Part shown: piece by piece, positions 33,111 to 41,944 of the stretch
How the letters are laid out: each line of letters starts with the position of its first letter
Position numbering within the stretch: the first letter of the stretch is position 1
Source: JACQFK01 sp964619955
Lineage (GTDB): Bacteria > Planctomycetota > MHYJ01 > JACPRB01
Assembly: GCA_964619955.1 (NCBI GenBank)
Contig: CAZUJF010000037.1
Span: 1 to 55,133 of the forward strand
Length of the DNA: 55,133 nucleotides
Direction: 5' to 3'
Translations under genes and position numbers: made by a program
The notes under the pieces: model-generated
The model's input: only the letters and a program-made list of their open reading frames with translations
Told to the model about the DNA's origin: nothing
Database searches by the model: none

Positions 33111-34403
33111 CTAAAACTCCCAGCCCTTCCGGTATTCCTTCTTGAGGAAGCGGTCCGCCTCGGGGCAGTTCCGCGCCTTGAAGGCGGCGGCGTCCCAGTC
33201 CAGCTTCTTGCCGGTCCGGTACGCGACGTTGCCGAGCAGGACGGTTTCCGCCAGCGGCCCGGCGTAATCGAAATTGCAGAGGGCGGGCTTGCCGCCGCGG
33301 ATCGCCTCGACCCACTCCTGGTGATGGCCGATGGATCTGGCGATCGTCGCTTCGGGGGCCTTGTAGTCCTTGAAGGATTCCTCGGGGAGCAGCTTGTGCT
33401 GTCCGTAGTTCGAGACCAGCAGGCCCTTCTCGCCGACGAAGAGCACGCCGGGGCCCTTCCAGTCCCCGAGCTTCCCCTCGCTCAGCTGGGGCGGGACCTT
33501 GTTGTCCCCGTGGTACCAGGTGACCTTCACGGGAGCCCGTTCGCCGCGCGCGGGGAAGGCCCAGCGCGCGATCAGCCAGGGCGGCGCCCCGTGGGCGTCG
33601 GGCTCCGGCCCCTCGGCCTCCGCGCTGAGCGGATGGCCCAGGCCCAGCGCCCAGAACGGCAGGTCCATGAAGTGGCAGCCCATGTCCGCGAGGTGGCCGC
33701 CCCCGAAGTTCCAGTAGCAGCGCCATTTGACCGGATGGTAGCGGTTGCTGTAGGGGCGTTCCTCGGCGGGCCCGAGCCAGAGATCCCAGTGCAGCCCTGC
33801 GGGCGCCGGCCCGCCCTCCTTGGGGAGACCGGAAGCCGTCCAGGGCGTGCCTCCGAGCCAGACGTGGACCTCGCCGACCCTGCCGATCGCGCCCGCCTGG
33901 ATCTTCTCGACGACGCGGCGGTAGTTGTCGCCCGCGTGGATCTGCGTCCCCATCTGGGTCTGCAGCTTCTGCTTCGCCGCGAGCTCCGTCATCCGACGCA
34001 CTTCGTGCACGGTGTGGGCCATGGGTTTCTCGGTGTAGACGTGCTTTCCGAGCTTCAGCGCGAGCATGCCCGCGGGGGCGTGGATGTGGTCGGGCGTCGA
34101 GATGACGACGCAGTCGAGCGATTTCTCCTTCTCGAGCATCTCGCGGAAATCATGGTAGCGCGCGGCCTTGGGGTGTTTTGCGGAGACGGGGTCCAGGTTC
34201 TTCTCGTCCACGTCGCAGAGGGCGACGAGGTTCTGCCCCGCCATCTGTCCGAGGTGGTCGGCGCCGCGCATGCCGGCCACGCCGATCTGGCCGAAGTTGA
34301 CCTTCGCGTTGGGGGATTTATCCTGGCCGTAGCCGCGCCGGACGCCGGCGATCCAGAAGCCGGCGGCGGCGGACTGTCCGAGGAATTGGCGGCGGCTGAT
34401 CAT
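33111..34403 (-). CDS. Gfo/Idh/MocA oxidoreductase, Tat-exported (paralogue A)
   Basis: A 430-residue NAD(P)-dependent sugar or inositol oxidoreductase-like protein. It begins with a Tat signal (SRRQFLGQSAAAGFWIAGVR) and has a Rossmann domain and the conserved TEKPMAHTVHE motif (EKP is the family signature, with catalytic Lys). The secreted subfamily is common in Planctomycetota; the substrate cannot be read. The start ATG at 34403 overlaps the stop of paralogue B (ATGA), so the two are coupled. It ends 1 bp from the converging lipoprotein gene. Confidence 0.9.
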   Translation of the reverse strand: MISRRQFLGQSAAAGFWIAGVRRGYGQDKSPNAKVNFGQIGVAGMRGADHLGQMAGQNLVALCDVDEKNLDPVSAKHPKAARYHDFREMLEKEKSLDCVVISTPDHIHAPAGMLALKLGKHVYTEKPMAHTVHEVRRMTELAAKQKLQTQMGTQIHAGDNYRRVVEKIQAGAIGRVGEVHVWLGGTPWTASGLPKEGGPAPAGLHWDLWLGPAEERPYSNRYHPVKWRCYWNFGGGHLADMGCHFMDLPFWALGLGHPLSAEAEGPEPDAHGAPPWLIARWAFPARGERAPVKVTWYHGDNKVPPQLSEGKLGDWKGPGVLFVGEKGLLVSNYGQHKLLPEESFKDYKAPEATIARSIGHHQEWVEAIRGGKPALCNFDYAGPLAETVLLGNVAYRTGKKLDWDAAAFKARNCPEADRFLKKEYRKGWEF

Positions 34404-35743
34404 GCGAGCGTCCATCCCTTCCGGTATTCGCGGTGGAGCAGGCGGTCGGCCTCCGGCGCGTTCGTGCACTTCAGGGCGGCCGCGTCCCATTCGAGCTTCT
34501 TGCCGAGGCGGTAGGCGATCGACGCCAGGTGGTTCGCCTCGGTGAGCGGGCCCGAGTAGCCGAAGTGGCAGGTCGTCTTGAGGTCCGTCTTCGCGGCGTT
34601 GATCCATTCGGCGTGATGGCCGAGCGACTTGGGGATCGGCTCGCCCGTGTATTTGTGGTCCTTGAATTTGTCCTCGGGCAGGACCGCGTGCCGGGAGTAG
34701 TTGCCGACGACCATCGCCTTGTCGCCGACGAAGAGGCAGCCGCTCTTGTAGGCGGGCGGCACGCGGCCGTCCTTGAGATGGGGCGGCTTCTCCAGGCCCT
34801 GGTACCACGTCAGCGTGCAGGGCGGCAGCTCGCCGCGCGCGCCGTATTCGTAGACCGCCCGGAACGAGGCGGGGGCGAGCTCCGCATGGGGCGGCTCGCC
34901 GAAGGCCTCGATCGTCTTGGGCGCATCCAGCTTCAGCGCCCAGAAGGGCAGGTCGTTCGAGTGGCTGCCCAGGTCGCTCATCGTCCCGGAGCCGAAGTCC
35001 CACCAGCGGTACCACTTGGGGCCGGGGAAATAGACGGGATGGAAGGGCCGCATCGGCGCGGGGCCGATCCAGAGATCCCAGTCGAGGTGGGCCGGCGGCG
35101 GCACCTCCTCCGCGGGCCGCTCCTGGGTGCTCGCGCAGTCGTTGTACTTGGCCGCGTCCTCGGGGCTCTGGCGGCCCCAGACGCGCTCGACCCAGACGTG
35201 GACCTCGCGGATGGGTCCGGCGACGCCGGACTGCACCAGCTCGACGATGCGCCGGTAGTTCTCCGACGCGTGCATCTGGGTGCCCATCTGCGTGGCGACC
35301 TTCGCCTTCTTCGCCGCCTCCTGGATGAGGCGCGCCTCCCAGACCCCGTGGGTGAGCGGCTTCTCGCAATAGACGTGCTTGCCCAGCTGGAGGGCGGGCA
35401 GGGTGGCGAAGGCGTGGGTGTGCTCCGCGGTGGAGACGACGACCGCGTCGAAATCCTTCGCGTCGTCGAAGACCTTCCGGAAGTCGGCGTACTTCTTGGC
35501 GTTCGGATGCTTTTTCGCGGCGGATTCGAGGTTCTTCGCGTTGACGTCGCAGAGGGCGACGATGGTTTCGCCCTTCACGGAGTCGAGGTTCGAGCCGCCG
35601 CGGCCGCCGGTTCCGATCATGGCGATGTTCAGCTTGGCGTTGGGGGACTTCTCCTGGCCGTAGCCGCGCTGGACGCCGGCGATCCAGAAGCCGGCGGCGG
35701 CGGACTGTCCGAGGAACTGGCGGCGGCTGGGGTGTTGAGTCAT
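34400..35743 (-). CDS. Gfo/Idh/MocA oxidoreductase, Tat-exported (paralogue B)
   Basis: A 447-residue protein of the same family as its neighbours: Tat signal (RRQFLGQSAAAGFWIAGVQR), LNIAMIGTGGRGGSN as the nucleotide-binding turn, and YCEKPLTHGVWE as the EKP motif. The first 95 bp of its coding sequence contain a 71-bp stretch identical to the matching part of paralogue C. Start at 35743. It lies about 100 bp downstream of the 2OG-Fe(II) oxygenase gene on the same strand. Confidence 0.92.
   Translation of the reverse strand: MTQHPSRRQFLGQSAAAGFWIAGVQRGYGQEKSPNAKLNIAMIGTGGRGGSNLDSVKGETIVALCDVNAKNLESAAKKHPNAKKYADFRKVFDDAKDFDAVVVSTAEHTHAFATLPALQLGKHVYCEKPLTHGVWEARLIQEAAKKAKVATQMGTQMHASENYRRIVELVQSGVAGPIREVHVWVERVWGRQSPEDAAKYNDCASTQERPAEEVPPPAHLDWDLWIGPAPMRPFHPVYFPGPKWYRWWDFGSGTMSDLGSHSNDLPFWALKLDAPKTIEAFGEPPHAELAPASFRAVYEYGARGELPPCTLTWYQGLEKPPHLKDGRVPPAYKSGCLFVGDKAMVVGNYSRHAVLPEDKFKDHKYTGEPIPKSLGHHAEWINAAKTDLKTTCHFGYSGPLTEANHLASIAYRLGKKLEWDAAALKCTNAPEADRLLHREYRKGWTLA
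35637..35707. repeat. 71-bp identical signal-peptide segment, copy 1
   Basis: Lies in the Tat-signal coding part of paralogue B and is identical to 37728-37798 in paralogue C. The equivalent part of paralogue A differs at a few bases only. Outside the signal the genes have diverged much more, which suggests gene conversion or a shared recent origin of the 5' ends. Confidence 0.85.
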
Positions 35744-35845
35744 GGGGTCATCTCCGAGGAAAAATCCGATTCCCGCGTCCTCTTAGGGTACACCCCTCAT
35801 CCGGGGGGATATTCAGGTCAATTGAAATAAAATAGCCGCCGGGTC

Positions 35846-36451
35846 TCAGAAATACCAGCTGGCCAGCGAAAAGCGGGTCCCTCCGCGGACGGGGCGGACT
35901 TCGTGCTCGATGCCGGGATCGAAGGCCACCAGGAGACCCGCTTCGCTGCGGACCGCCAGCGGATAGCGGCGGCGCGTCTTTCCGGACCAGGGGAAGACCA
36001 GTTCGCCGCCGAGGTGGCGTCCCGGTCCGTGTCCGGACGGGCTCAGGAAGACGACGAGGCTGACCTTCCGCCGCCGGACCTGCGGGTCCCGCGTTCCCGG
36101 CGTGCGGTCGCTGTGCAGGACGTAGCGGCCGCCCTCCGGATAACGGAGGTACTGGACGCCTTCGTGGCCGCTCAGGCGGCGGCCGAAATGCCGCGCGAGG
36201 ACCGGCATGATGCGCCGGAAGGCGCGGTCCACCCAGGCGCGGGTGCGGGCGGACGGCGCCGCCACCGAGACCCGGCGTTTGTCCCGGGCGAGGGTGCTGC
36301 GTCCGCGGATCCAGACCTCTCCCGGGCGGTCGGGGGCGGAGCGCAGGATGCGGCGGAGGCGGGCGCATTGCTTGCGGCTGAGGAAGGCGCGCCGGGCGAA
36401 GAAGCCGAAGCGCGTGAAGGTTTCGGGGTCGAGGAGGGCGGGCGCTTTCAC
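35846..36451 (-). CDS. 2-oxoglutarate/Fe(II)-dependent oxygenase, prolyl-hydroxylase type
   Basis: A 201-residue double-stranded beta-helix oxygenase. The iron triad is His113 and Asp115 in YVLHSDRTPG and His183 in IEHEVRPV, with Arg193 positioned to bind 2-oxoglutarate. The P4H-alpha-like layout (YLRYPEGGRY, LVVFLSPS, GGELVFPW) suggests hydroxylation of protein or small-molecule side chains; the substrate is unknown. No signal peptide, so cytoplasmic. GTG start at 36451 with GAGGGG just upstream. It interrupts the run of Gfo/Idh/MocA genes. Confidence 0.9.
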   Translation of the reverse strand: MKAPALLDPETFTRFGFFARRAFLSRKQCARLRRILRSAPDRPGEVWIRGRSTLARDKRRVSVAAPSARTRAWVDRAFRRIMPVLARHFGRRLSGHEGVQYLRYPEGGRYVLHSDRTPGTRDPQVRRRKVSLVVFLSPSGHGPGRHLGGELVFPWSGKTRRRYPLAVRSEAGLLVAFDPGIEHEVRPVRGGTRFSLASWYF

Positions 36452-36499
36452 GCCCCTCTTCTATCAGAAAAGGGCCGGCGGCGCCCGTGCGCCTGACCT

Positions 36500-37834
36500 C
36501 TACAGCGACCAGCCCTTGCGGTACTCGCGCTTGATGAACGCGTCCGCCTCCGGGCAGTTCGTCGCCTTGAGCGCGGCGCCGTCCCACTCGAGCTTCTTGC
36601 CCGCGCGGATCGCGACGTTGCCCAGGAGCACGAATTCCGTGAGCGGGCCGGAGTACTCGAAGTTGGAGACCGCGGGAGGCCCGCCCTTGCAGGCGTCGAT
36701 CCACTCCTTGTGGTGGCCGGGCGAGCGCGCGATCGTCGGCGCGGGCGGCTTGAGCTCCTTGAAGACGTCCTTGGGGAGCCAGACGGACTTCGCGCCGTAG
36801 TCGTCGGGCGAATACATCGTGCCCTTCGAGCCCACGATGATCGAGCCGGAGTCGGAGACCTTCTCGCCCTGGAGCAGGTCGAGCGGGGGCAGGACGCGCT
36901 CGCCGTCGACCTTCCTGCCCTCGTACCAGGTGACGCGGCAGGGCGGCAGGCCGCCGCGAGCGGGGAACTCGTAGACGATTTTCGCCCAGCCCGGGCAGGT
37001 CTCCGGGTTCGGCGTCTCGGACTCGGCCTCGACGGAGGAGGGGGCGCCGAGCTTGAGCGCCATGAACGGCAGGTTCGCCGTGTGGCAGGCCATGTCGCCG
37101 AGGGCGCCGGTGCCGAAGTCCCACCAGCCGCGCCACTTGAACGGATGATACGCGGGGTGATAAGGGCGTTCCTGCGCGGGCCCGAGCCAGCCGTCCCAGT
37201 CCAGCCAGTCCGGCACCGCGGGCGCGTCCTTGGGGCGGGCCGTGACGCCGGGGGACTGCGGCCAGATCGGACGGTTCGTCCAGATGTGCACGTCCTTCAC
37301 GTCGCCGATCAGGCCGGCCTGGATGATCTCGGCGGACTGGCGCAGATTGTTCCCCGAGGTGCCCTGGTTGCCCATCTGCGTGGCGACCTTCTTCTCGGCC
37401 GCGAGCAGGCGCATGACGCGGGCCTCGTGGACGTCGTGGGCCATGGGTTTTTCGACGTAGACGTGTTTGCCGAGCTTCATCGCCGCTACGGAGGCGACGG
37501 CGTGGGTGTTGTCGGCGGTGGAGACCGTGACGGCGTCGATCTCCCGGCCCATCTCGTCGAGCATCTTCCGGAAGTCGGAGTATTTCTTCGCGGCGGGGAA
37601 CTTCTCCCCCTGCTTGTCGAGGGCGCGGCGGTCGACGTCGCAGAGGGCGACGATGTGCTCGCCCTTGACGCCGTCGACGTTGCCCGCGCCGCGGCCCCCG
37701 ACGCCGATGCAGGCGGCGTTGAGTTTCGCGTTGGGGGACTTCTCCTGGCCGTAGCCGCGCTGGACGCCGGCGATCCAGAAGCCGGCGGCGGCGGACTGCC
37801 CGATGAACTGCCGGCGGGTGCTGCGCTGCTGCAT
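36500..37834 (-). CDS. Gfo/Idh/MocA oxidoreductase, Tat-exported (paralogue C)
   Basis: A 444-residue protein: Tat signal (RRQFIGQSAAAGFWIAGVQR), LNAACIGVGGRGAGNVDG turn and YVEKPMAHDVHE as the EKP motif. The middle of the protein has the secreted-subfamily features RPYHPAYHPFKWRGWWDFG and GHHKEWIDACKGG. Substrate unknown. It sits downstream of a strong terminator, so it probably starts its own transcription unit. Confidence 0.92.
   Translation of the reverse strand: MQQRSTRRQFIGQSAAAGFWIAGVQRGYGQEKSPNAKLNAACIGVGGRGAGNVDGVKGEHIVALCDVDRRALDKQGEKFPAAKKYSDFRKMLDEMGREIDAVTVSTADNTHAVASVAAMKLGKHVYVEKPMAHDVHEARVMRLLAAEKKVATQMGNQGTSGNNLRQSAEIIQAGLIGDVKDVHIWTNRPIWPQSPGVTARPKDAPAVPDWLDWDGWLGPAQERPYHPAYHPFKWRGWWDFGTGALGDMACHTANLPFMALKLGAPSSVEAESETPNPETCPGWAKIVYEFPARGGLPPCRVTWYEGRKVDGERVLPPLDLLQGEKVSDSGSIIVGSKGTMYSPDDYGAKSVWLPKDVFKELKPPAPTIARSPGHHKEWIDACKGGPPAVSNFEYSGPLTEFVLLGNVAIRAGKKLEWDGAALKATNCPEADAFIKREYRKGWSL
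37728..37798. repeat. 71-bp identical signal-peptide segment, copy 2
   Basis: Identical to 35637-35707; it covers the Tat-signal region of paralogue C. Confidence 0.85.
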
Positions 37835-37900
37835 CCTCTGCTCCTCGTCGGAACCATGCGTAATACGCGCGGAGCGGCGGCCCGTGACGCAAATCGCCGG

Positions 37901-37938
37901 GAAAGAAAAACGGCCGGCGGGGGTCTCCCGCCGGCCGT
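37901..37938 (-). terminator. Intrinsic terminator after paralogue D
   Basis: On the minus strand a perfect 12-bp stem (37938-37927 with 37921-37910, 5-base loop) runs into TTTTTCTTT (37910-37902). It lies 20 bp after the stop of the oxidoreductase gene ending at 37958. Confidence 0.92.
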
Positions 37939-37957
37939 CGGAGTCGCTTCGGAGGGC

Positions 37958-39286
37958 CTAAACCTCCCAGCCCTTGCGGTAGTCGCGCTTGATGTACTTG
38001 TCCGCCTCGGGCGCGTTGGTCGCCTTCATGTTCGGGCCGTCCCACTCGAACTTCTTGCCGGAGCGGAACGACGCGATGCCGATGAGGACCATCTCCGTGA
38101 AGGGGCCGGAGTAGGAGAGGTCGCCGAGGCTCTTGGGGCCGCCCTTGCAGGCCGTGAGCCACTCGTTGTGGTGGCCGCCCATGCCGCCCGGCACGCGCGG
38201 CAGCGTCTGCTTGATCTCGAACTCCTTGTTGTCGGCCGTCTTGCCGTCCATGACGACCTTCCAGCCGCCGCCCTGCTCGTCGAGGACGACGATGGTGCCC
38301 TTCTTGCCGACGATGATGTTGCCGTTGCTGTTGAGCTTGAGGCCCTTCGCGAGGTCCGCGGGCGGCATCTTGCCGCCGTCGTACCAGGTGTACTTGACCT
38401 CGGGCATCGTGCCGCGGGCGGGGAACTCGTAGCGGATGATCTCCCACTTGGGGGCCGTCTCCGGGTTCAGCGCCTCGGCCTCGACCTCGACGGTCTTGGG
38501 ATAGCCGAGGTTCAGGCCCCAGTAGCTGGCGTCCATGATGTGGCAGGCCATGTCGCCGAGGGCGCCGGTGCCGAAGTCCCACCAGCCGCGCCACTTGAAC
38601 GGATGATAGGCCTTGTTGTACGGGCGTTCCGGGGCGGGCCCGAGGAACTCGTCCCAGTGCAGCCACTTCGGGATCTCCTCGGCCCCCTCCGGGCGGCCGA
38701 TGCCCTGCGGCCAGATCGGGCGGTTGGACCAGGCGTGGACCTCCACGACGTCGCCGATCAGGTTCTGCTGCAGCGCCTCGACGAGGCGGCGGCGGCTGTC
38801 CGAGGAGTGGCCCTGGTTGCCCATCTGGGTGGCGACCTTCGCCTTGGCGGCGAGCTCGGTCAGCTTGCGCGCCTCGTAGATGTTGTGGGCCATGGGCTTT
38901 TCGATGTAGACGTGCTTGCCCAGCGCCAGCGCGCGGGCGCCCGCGGGGCCGTGGTGGTGGTCCGGCGTGCCGATCGTGACGGTGTCGATCTCCTTGCCGA
39001 GCTCGTCGAACATCTTGCGGTAGTCGTTGTAGCGCTTCGCCTTCGGGGTGTCCTTCATGCACGCGTCCAGCGGACGGTCGTCGCAATCGACGACGGCGAC
39101 GATGTTCTCGCCCTTGCAGGCGTCGTAGCTGGCCCTGCCGCGGCCCCCGACGCCGATGCAGGCGACGTTGAGCTTCGCGTTCGGGCCCTTCTCCTGGGCG
39201 TAGGCGGGCTGGCGCCCGGCGATCCAGAACCCGGCGCCCGCGGCGCCGCTGTTCTGGAGGAACTGCCTGCGGTTCATCCTGGCCAT
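37958..39286 (-). CDS. Gfo/Idh/MocA oxidoreductase, Tat-exported (paralogue D)
   Basis: A 442-residue family member: MARMNRRQFLQNSGAAGAGF begins a Tat signal, LNVACIGVGGRGRASYDAC is the nucleotide-binding turn and YIEKPMAHNIYE the EKP motif. It shares RPYNKAYHPFKWRGWWDFG with paralogue C, and is the next closest to it by eye. It starts 21 bp after the stop of the TIM-barrel isomerase gene and both should be read from one promoter, ending at the terminator at 37901. Confidence 0.92.
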   Translation of the reverse strand: MARMNRRQFLQNSGAAGAGFWIAGRQPAYAQEKGPNAKLNVACIGVGGRGRASYDACKGENIVAVVDCDDRPLDACMKDTPKAKRYNDYRKMFDELGKEIDTVTIGTPDHHHGPAGARALALGKHVYIEKPMAHNIYEARKLTELAAKAKVATQMGNQGHSSDSRRRLVEALQQNLIGDVVEVHAWSNRPIWPQGIGRPEGAEEIPKWLHWDEFLGPAPERPYNKAYHPFKWRGWWDFGTGALGDMACHIMDASYWGLNLGYPKTVEVEAEALNPETAPKWEIIRYEFPARGTMPEVKYTWYDGGKMPPADLAKGLKLNSNGNIIVGKKGTIVVLDEQGGGWKVVMDGKTADNKEFEIKQTLPRVPGGMGGHHNEWLTACKGGPKSLGDLSYSGPFTEMVLIGIASFRSGKKFEWDGPNMKATNAPEADKYIKRDYRKGWEV

Positions 39287-39307
39287 GTCTTCCTCCTTAC
39301 GATTCGA

Positions 39308-40135
39308 TCAAAGCTTCTGACACGCCTCGCGCGTCGCGGCGAGGCACTCCTTGATGTCGGGGACGGGGTCCTTCTCGCTCAGTTCGTACTCGAGCGCGAG
39401 GCAGCCCTTGAACTTCACCTCCCGGAGGGCCTTGAGGACGCCGACCGTGTCGAGCTTCCCCTTGCCCACGATGTGGAACGAGTTGGGGGCGGAGGCGTCC
39501 TTGAGATGCACCCCGTGGACGCGCGGGCCCAGGGACTTGATCCACTGGACCGGGTCTTCGCCGTTGCGCAGGACGTGGCCGGTGTCGACGCAGACGCCGA
39601 TCGCCTCGGGCCACTTCGACACGGCCGCCTGGACCTGCTCGAGCTTCCCGTAACGCTTGTCCTCGGGGCCGTGGTTGTGGATCGCGATCGTGACGCCGTA
39701 CTCTTTTGTGAGCTCGGCGAGGCTCTCGAAGCTGTCCGAACTGGGATTGGCCGAGAAGCAGTTGAAGCCCATCGCCTTGGCGAACTCGAAGGACTTCTTG
39801 TTGGCGGCGTGGTCCTTCGTGAAGCCCTGGACGCCGAAGGCCATGATGCGGATCCCCGCGGCGTCGAGCTTCTGCTTCCAGCCGCCGATCTTCGCCTTGT
39901 CGTCGGTGACCTGCATCTGCTTGCCGCCGAAGAACTCGGCGTTCTTGAGGCCCAGGTCCTTCATGATCTCCAGCACGCGGTCGAAGTCGAACGCCCGGAG
40001 CGAATAGGTCTGGATCCCCATCGCGAAGCCCGCGTAGGCGGGGTCGCCCTGCAGGCCCGCCCGCAGAGGGCGGGGCAGCAGGGAGGCCAGCGCGGCGCCC
40101 GCGCCGAGACCCAGGAACCCGCGGCGGTTGATCAT
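39308..40135 (-). CDS. Xylose isomerase-like TIM-barrel sugar isomerase/epimerase, exported
   Basis: A 275-residue protein with a Tat-type signal (MINRRGFLGLGAGAALASLL) and an AP-endonuclease-2-type TIM barrel. Candidate metal residues lie in IAIHNHGPED, VCVDTGHVLR, VHLKDA and LALEYEL. Family members isomerise or epimerise sugars and often sit next to Gfo/Idh/MocA genes, as here. Start at 40135, with GGAGGAAG upstream, matches the signal; the open frame upstream is non-coding. It is divergent from the acetyltransferase gene. Confidence 0.92.
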   Translation of the reverse strand: MINRRGFLGLGAGAALASLLPRPLRAGLQGDPAYAGFAMGIQTYSLRAFDFDRVLEIMKDLGLKNAEFFGGKQMQVTDDKAKIGGWKQKLDAAGIRIMAFGVQGFTKDHAANKKSFEFAKAMGFNCFSANPSSDSFESLAELTKEYGVTIAIHNHGPEDKRYGKLEQVQAAVSKWPEAIGVCVDTGHVLRNGEDPVQWIKSLGPRVHGVHLKDASAPNSFHIVGKGKLDTVGVLKALREVKFKGCLALEYELSEKDPVPDIKECLAATREACQKL

Positions 40136-40256
40136 GCCTTCTTCCTCCAGGGGATCTCCGATCGGGAAAACAAACATACTCCTGTTCCCGCGGCCGGGGC
40201 AAGGAATAATACGTGGACCGCGGAGATAAGTTCCGGGGTTCTCAAGGGGAGGCGGC

Positions 40257-40673
40257 ATGGATCTCGGCCTGCGCTATGAAACGGGGAACGCGCTCGACCT
40301 CGACGTCGTGATCGAGCTCTATCGGGCGTCGACGCTGGGGGAGCGGCGGCCGGTGGACGACCGCGACGCGATGCGGGACATGCTCGAGAACGCGAACCTC
40401 GTGGTCAGCGCCTGGGAAGGTCCGCGCCTGGTCGGCATCTCGCGCGCCCTCACCGATTACGCGTTCACGACCTATCTCGCGGATCTCGCGGTGCGGGCGT
40501 CGCACCAGAAGCGGGGCATCGGACGCGAACTCGTGCGGCGCACGCAGGCCGCCGCGCCGCGCGCGCGCATCGTGCTGCTCGCCGCCCCGAAGGCCGCGGA
40601 TTATTACCCGAAGATCGGCTTCGAGCGGCACGGGTCCGCCTGGACGCTGGCCGCGGGCGCGCCCGTCGTCTGA
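40257..40673 (+). CDS. GNAT-family N-acetyltransferase
   Basis: A 138-residue protein with the GNAT acetyl-CoA-binding motif in the region LADLAVRASHQKRGIGRELV (Q/R-x-x-G-x-G/A as RGIGRE) and a C-terminal AADYYPKIGFERHG strand. It transfers acetyl groups to an unknown amine substrate in the cytoplasm. Strong ribosome-binding site (AAGGGGAGG). It is divergent from the TIM-barrel isomerase gene and precedes the cytoplasmic Gfo/Idh/MocA gene by 59 bp. Confidence 0.92.
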   Translation: MDLGLRYETGNALDLDVVIELYRASTLGERRPVDDRDAMRDMLENANLVVSAWEGPRLVGISRALTDYAFTTYLADLAVRASHQKRGIGRELVRRTQAAAPRARIVLLAAPKAADYYPKIGFERHGSAWTLAAGAPVV

Positions 40674-40677
40674 CTGC

Positions 40678-40705
40678 TTGCGTTCGGCGTTCCAATCCCT
40701 ACCAT
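40678..40705 (+). promoter_or_regulatory. Candidate promoter of the cytoplasmic oxidoreductase operon
   Basis: TTGCGT (40678-40683), a 16-base spacer and TACCAT (40700-40705) precede the ATG at 40733, which also has GGGAG eight bases upstream. Confidence 0.4.
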
Positions 40706-40732
40706 AGGGAAACTTTTCCGGGAGCTTCGACA

Positions 40733-41941
40733 ATGGCGAAACGCGTCCGCATCGGCATCGTGGGCTCCGGCTTCGCCGCCCACTTCCACCTCGCCAGCTA
40801 CGAGAAGGTCTACGGCGAGGATTTCGAGATCCGCGGGGTCTTCGGCCGCAACAAGGACAAGGCCGCGCATCTCGCGAAGGAATGGGAGCTGCCGAAACTC
40901 TACGACTCCCTCGAGCAGATGCTGGCGGACAAGGAGATCGACGCGGTCGACCTCGTCGTCCCCAACCACCTCCACGTCCCGCTCGCCATCCAGGCGGCGC
41001 AGGCGGGCAAGAACGTCTTCTGCGAGAAGCCGCTGACGGGCTTCTTCGGGCCCGCCGATTCGAAGGGCAAGGTCTGGACCGCGAAGGGCTATTCGCGCGA
41101 GTCGATGTTCAAGGCGGTGATGGACGAGGCGAACCGCGCCTGGGACGTCATCAAGAAGGCGGGCGTCACGCTCTGCTACGGCGAGAACTGGATCTACGCG
41201 CCGCCGGTGGTGAAGGTCGCCCGCCTGCTCGCGGCAAGCAAGTCCCCCATCCTCCGCATGCAGGGCGAGGAGTCCCACTCGGGCTCGCACGCCGAGTACG
41301 CGAAGCGCTGGCAGACCGCGGGCGGAGGCTCGCTCATCCGGCTCTGCGTGCATCCGGTGGGCGCGGCGGTCTGGCTCAAGTACGAGGAGGGCCGGCGGCG
41401 GAACGGGAAACCCATCCGCCCCACCCACGTCAGCGCCGAGGTCGCGACGCTCACCGACATGACGTCCTTCCAGGACGAGCCGAAGAAGCACATGAAGAGC
41501 GGCTGGGAGGACGTGGAGGACTACGGCTCCATCCTGCTCACGTTCGAGGACGGCTCCGTCGCGCAGCTGACCTCGTCGGACTGCGTCATGGGCGGCGTCT
41601 ACAACTACCTGCACGTCTTCGGGGCCCGCACGGTCCTCAAGGCGAGCATCAACCCCAACACCGCCTGCCAGGCCTACACGCCGGACGGGGCGTACTTCAA
41701 GGACGAGTATCTCGTCGAGAAGACGGAGACCAAGGAGGGCTGGTCGTTCCCCTCGCCGGACGAGGACATGGTCACGGGTTATCCCGACGAGCTGCGCGAT
41801 TTCGTGGGGGCGATCTCGCACGGGCGCGCCCCGAAGAGCGACCTCATGCTGGCCCACGACGTGCTGGCGATCACCTACGCCGCCTACTGGTCCGCGGAGC
41901 AGGGGCGCCGCATCGACCTGCGCCCCTTCCTGCGGAGCTGA
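40733..41941 (+). CDS. Gfo/Idh/MocA oxidoreductase, cytoplasmic
   Basis: A 402-residue dehydrogenase without a signal peptide: RIGIVGSGFAAHFHLASYE is the nucleotide-binding turn and VFCEKPLTG the EKP motif with catalytic Lys. An insert around 102-125 (FFGPADSKGKVWTAKG) is unusual. It is followed after 3 bp by a glucuronate-isomerase-like gene, which suggests that the pair processes a uronate or related sugar acid; this is inference from gene order. Confidence 0.92.
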   Translation: MAKRVRIGIVGSGFAAHFHLASYEKVYGEDFEIRGVFGRNKDKAAHLAKEWELPKLYDSLEQMLADKEIDAVDLVVPNHLHVPLAIQAAQAGKNVFCEKPLTGFFGPADSKGKVWTAKGYSRESMFKAVMDEANRAWDVIKKAGVTLCYGENWIYAPPVVKVARLLAASKSPILRMQGEESHSGSHAEYAKRWQTAGGGSLIRLCVHPVGAAVWLKYEEGRRRNGKPIRPTHVSAEVATLTDMTSFQDEPKKHMKSGWEDVEDYGSILLTFEDGSVAQLTSSDCVMGGVYNYLHVFGARTVLKASINPNTACQAYTPDGAYFKDEYLVEKTETKEGWSFPSPDEDMVTGYPDELRDFVGAISHGRAPKSDLMLAHDVLAITYAAYWSAEQGRRIDLRPFLRS

Positions 41942-41944
41942 GCC

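Noticed and set aside
36710..40279. 1189-codon plus-strand open frame opposite the oxidoreductase cluster
   Set aside because: It crosses four real genes and a terminator; composition is that of antisense frames.
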